A DNA stretch of 5,094 nt, from positions 1-5,094 of the forward strand of contig DAHVOF010000133.1 in assembly GCA_027318945.1 (NCBI GenBank). Direction: 5' to 3'. A program made the position numbers and the translations under genes. Each line of letters opens with the position of its first letter. The stretch's first letter is position 1. This DNA is from Actinomycetota bacterium. GTDB lineage: Bacteria; Actinomycetota; Acidimicrobiia; Acidimicrobiales; Acidimicrobiaceae. The notes beneath the pieces are model-generated. The model was not told where the DNA came from. It was given only the letters and a program-made list of their open reading frames with translations, and made no database searches. Positions 4,014-5,094 of the stretch are shown here, in pieces.

Positions 4014-5094
4014 ATGAGTATTACAGACAATGCGGGCGAGCTTGCGTCCGATGTCTCAGTCGCCGCCCCGGATACGCATGTAGAGATGGTTCGCGGTGCT
4101 CAGCCTATGGTTGGGATGCTGGGTCTCGTGATAGTGGTGGTGGTTTTCGCTCTGCTTAGCATCGTGTGGTCACCCCAAACATCTCTTGTGGTTCTGGGCC
4201 CTATCTCGACCTTCGCCCTTCCAGTTTTGGTGGTAAGCGCGGTCTGGTGGGCAGGTTGGCCGTTTGCAAAATTCGGGCGTGCGGTGTCAGGCTTGAGCCA
4301 CACGATAATGATTGCTGTTCTAGGCGTGATTTTAACCGGGTTGGGTTTGCTTATTGCGGGCCATTTCAGCCTTCATGGGATCTTCTCGGCAAATGCCTCC
4401 GAGTTGAACAGCAAAGGAGTTTTGACGACGTTCCCGTTTACGGTTCCTCTTGCAGCAACCGTGTTCGTGACAATGCTTCAATTGACATTCGTTTCCAATA
4501 AGTGGCCCTTTCATAAGATGCGTGCTGCTTCCTCAGGCATTTCGGCATTTGTTTTCAGCTGGGTGGTGGGAACTGCGATCTATTTCCTGTTGACGAACTG
4601 GAATTCTGTGCCGGTACCGGCTCGCGCGGCTTTGGGCCTTCGAAACGGGATCGGCCCTATGAATGCCATCGATTTCACGGCGATGCTTCTTTGCATTGTG
4701 GTGTACCAAATGTCGTTCTTCGTCCTATTCAGGGGATGGCCCTTCGCTGGGCTGAAGAGTTCCGGGGCGCGGCTTGTGACTTCGCACCTGGCAACCATTG
4801 GTGGAGGATGGATGACGTTCTTCGTGCTGCTAGACGGATTCAAATGGCAGGATCCTGTGATCGTCGGTGTCTGCGGCTCTATAATCGCGTCCATATTTAT
4901 TGTCGCCATGCTTTTTGAGACCTGGCCTTTCCAGGGTGAAGATGCCTCGGAAAACAGGTTTGGATCCCTCGTCATGGTCGCTGTCGTAACCTGTGTTCTG
5001 TACTTCCTGTTGAGGGCAATCGGTCACGCAACTGGAACTTGGACTCAGGCTCCCGTTGAGCTGTGGATTGGAGTCGGCGGCCTGAACTACATTG
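4014..5094 (+). CDS. Polytopic membrane protein with repeated W-P-F motifs, 3'-truncated, function unknown
   Basis: The frame runs without a stop from ATG 4014 to the right edge (360 codons visible). I do not recognise the family. A soluble N-terminus of about 30 residues (MSITDNAGELASDVS...) precedes about nine hydrophobic helices, roughly 33-52, 58-80, 95-118, 139-160, 173-194, 222-240, 254-274, 280-301 and 316-337, with a tenth starting near 350. A W-P-F motif follows every second helix: GWPFAKF (81-87), KWPFHKM (163-169), GWPFAGL (241-247) and TWPFQGE (303-309). Basic residues follow the first three, so these ends probably face the cytoplasm, giving an N-in topology of repeated hairpins. 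There is no signal peptide, ATP-binding motif or known transporter signature. It follows the dikinase pair by 200 bases on the same strand, so a role in moving or sensing the same substrate is possible but only inferred. Out-of-frame shorter frames inside it are shadows. Confidence 0.85.
   Translation, partial: MSITDNAGELASDVSVAAPDTHVEMVRGAQPMVGMLGLVIVVVVFALLSIVWSPQTSLVVLGPISTFALPVLVVSAVWWAGWPFAKFGRAVSGLSHTIMIAVLGVILTGLGLLIAGHFSLHGIFSANASELNSKGVLTTFPFTVPLAATVFVTMLQLTFVSNKWPFHKMRAASSGISAFVFSWVVGTAIYFLLTNWNSVPVPARAALGLRNGIGPMNAIDFTAMLLCIVVYQMSFFVLFRGWPFAGLKSSGARLVTSHLATIGGGWMTFFVLLDGFKWQDPVIVGVCGSIIASIFIVAMLFETWPFQGEDASENRFGSLVMVAVVTCVLYFLLRAIGHATGTWTQAPVELWIGVGGLNYI

Noticed and set aside
4166..4501. 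Plus-strand frames inside the membrane gene (4166-4501, 4691-4918) and minus-strand frame 4580-4975
   Set aside because: They are out of frame with the long open hydrophobic frame from 4014, which has a ribosome binding site and regular membrane helices.

Overview
This is a bacterial window of moderate GC content (mid-50s percent by eye). All four genes lie on the + strand and start behind purine-rich Shine-Dalgarno sites. Sequence alone does not fix the taxon. The gene families are compatible with an actinobacterium or with an anaerobic aromatic degrader such as a proteobacterial or Peptococcaceae-type organism, and I do not choose between them.

Layout: (1) bases 1-537 hold the C-terminal part of a HAD-superfamily phosphatase of the NagD / 4-nitrophenylphosphatase type, cut by the left edge. 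(2) Bases 538-895 are a 358-base gap with no convincing gene. It holds a strong imperfect hairpin (631-658), a short repeat shared with the other intergenic region (594-607), and a GC-rich dyad just upstream of the next ribosome binding site (861-874). (3) Bases 896-2740 and 2740-3813 are two translationally coupled genes that together make one split dikinase. The first carries a large substrate-binding region plus the swivelling phosphohistidine domain. The second carries only the ATP-grasp domain of PEP synthase/PPDK. Sizes (614 and 357 aa), gene order and His position match subunits 1 and 2 of phenylphosphate synthase, the ATP-dependent enzyme that phosphorylates phenol at the start of anaerobic phenol degradation in Thauera; CreH/CreI of 4-cresol catabolism in Corynebacterium is a related system. 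(4) Bases 3814-4013 are a regulatory gap with a perfect 7-bp hairpin. (5) From 4014 to the right edge runs an unrecognised polytopic membrane protein built from two-helix units, each ending in a W-P-F motif.

Working model (inference): the gene pair phosphorylates a phenolic or other hydroxylated compound (ATP + ROH -> RO-phosphate + AMP + Pi) via a phosphohistidine. The membrane protein may handle import or export of the compound or be otherwise associated. The upstream HAD phosphatase could remove the phosphate again. The third, CBS-domain subunit known from Thauera is not next to the pair. The specific substrate cannot be read from the sequence.
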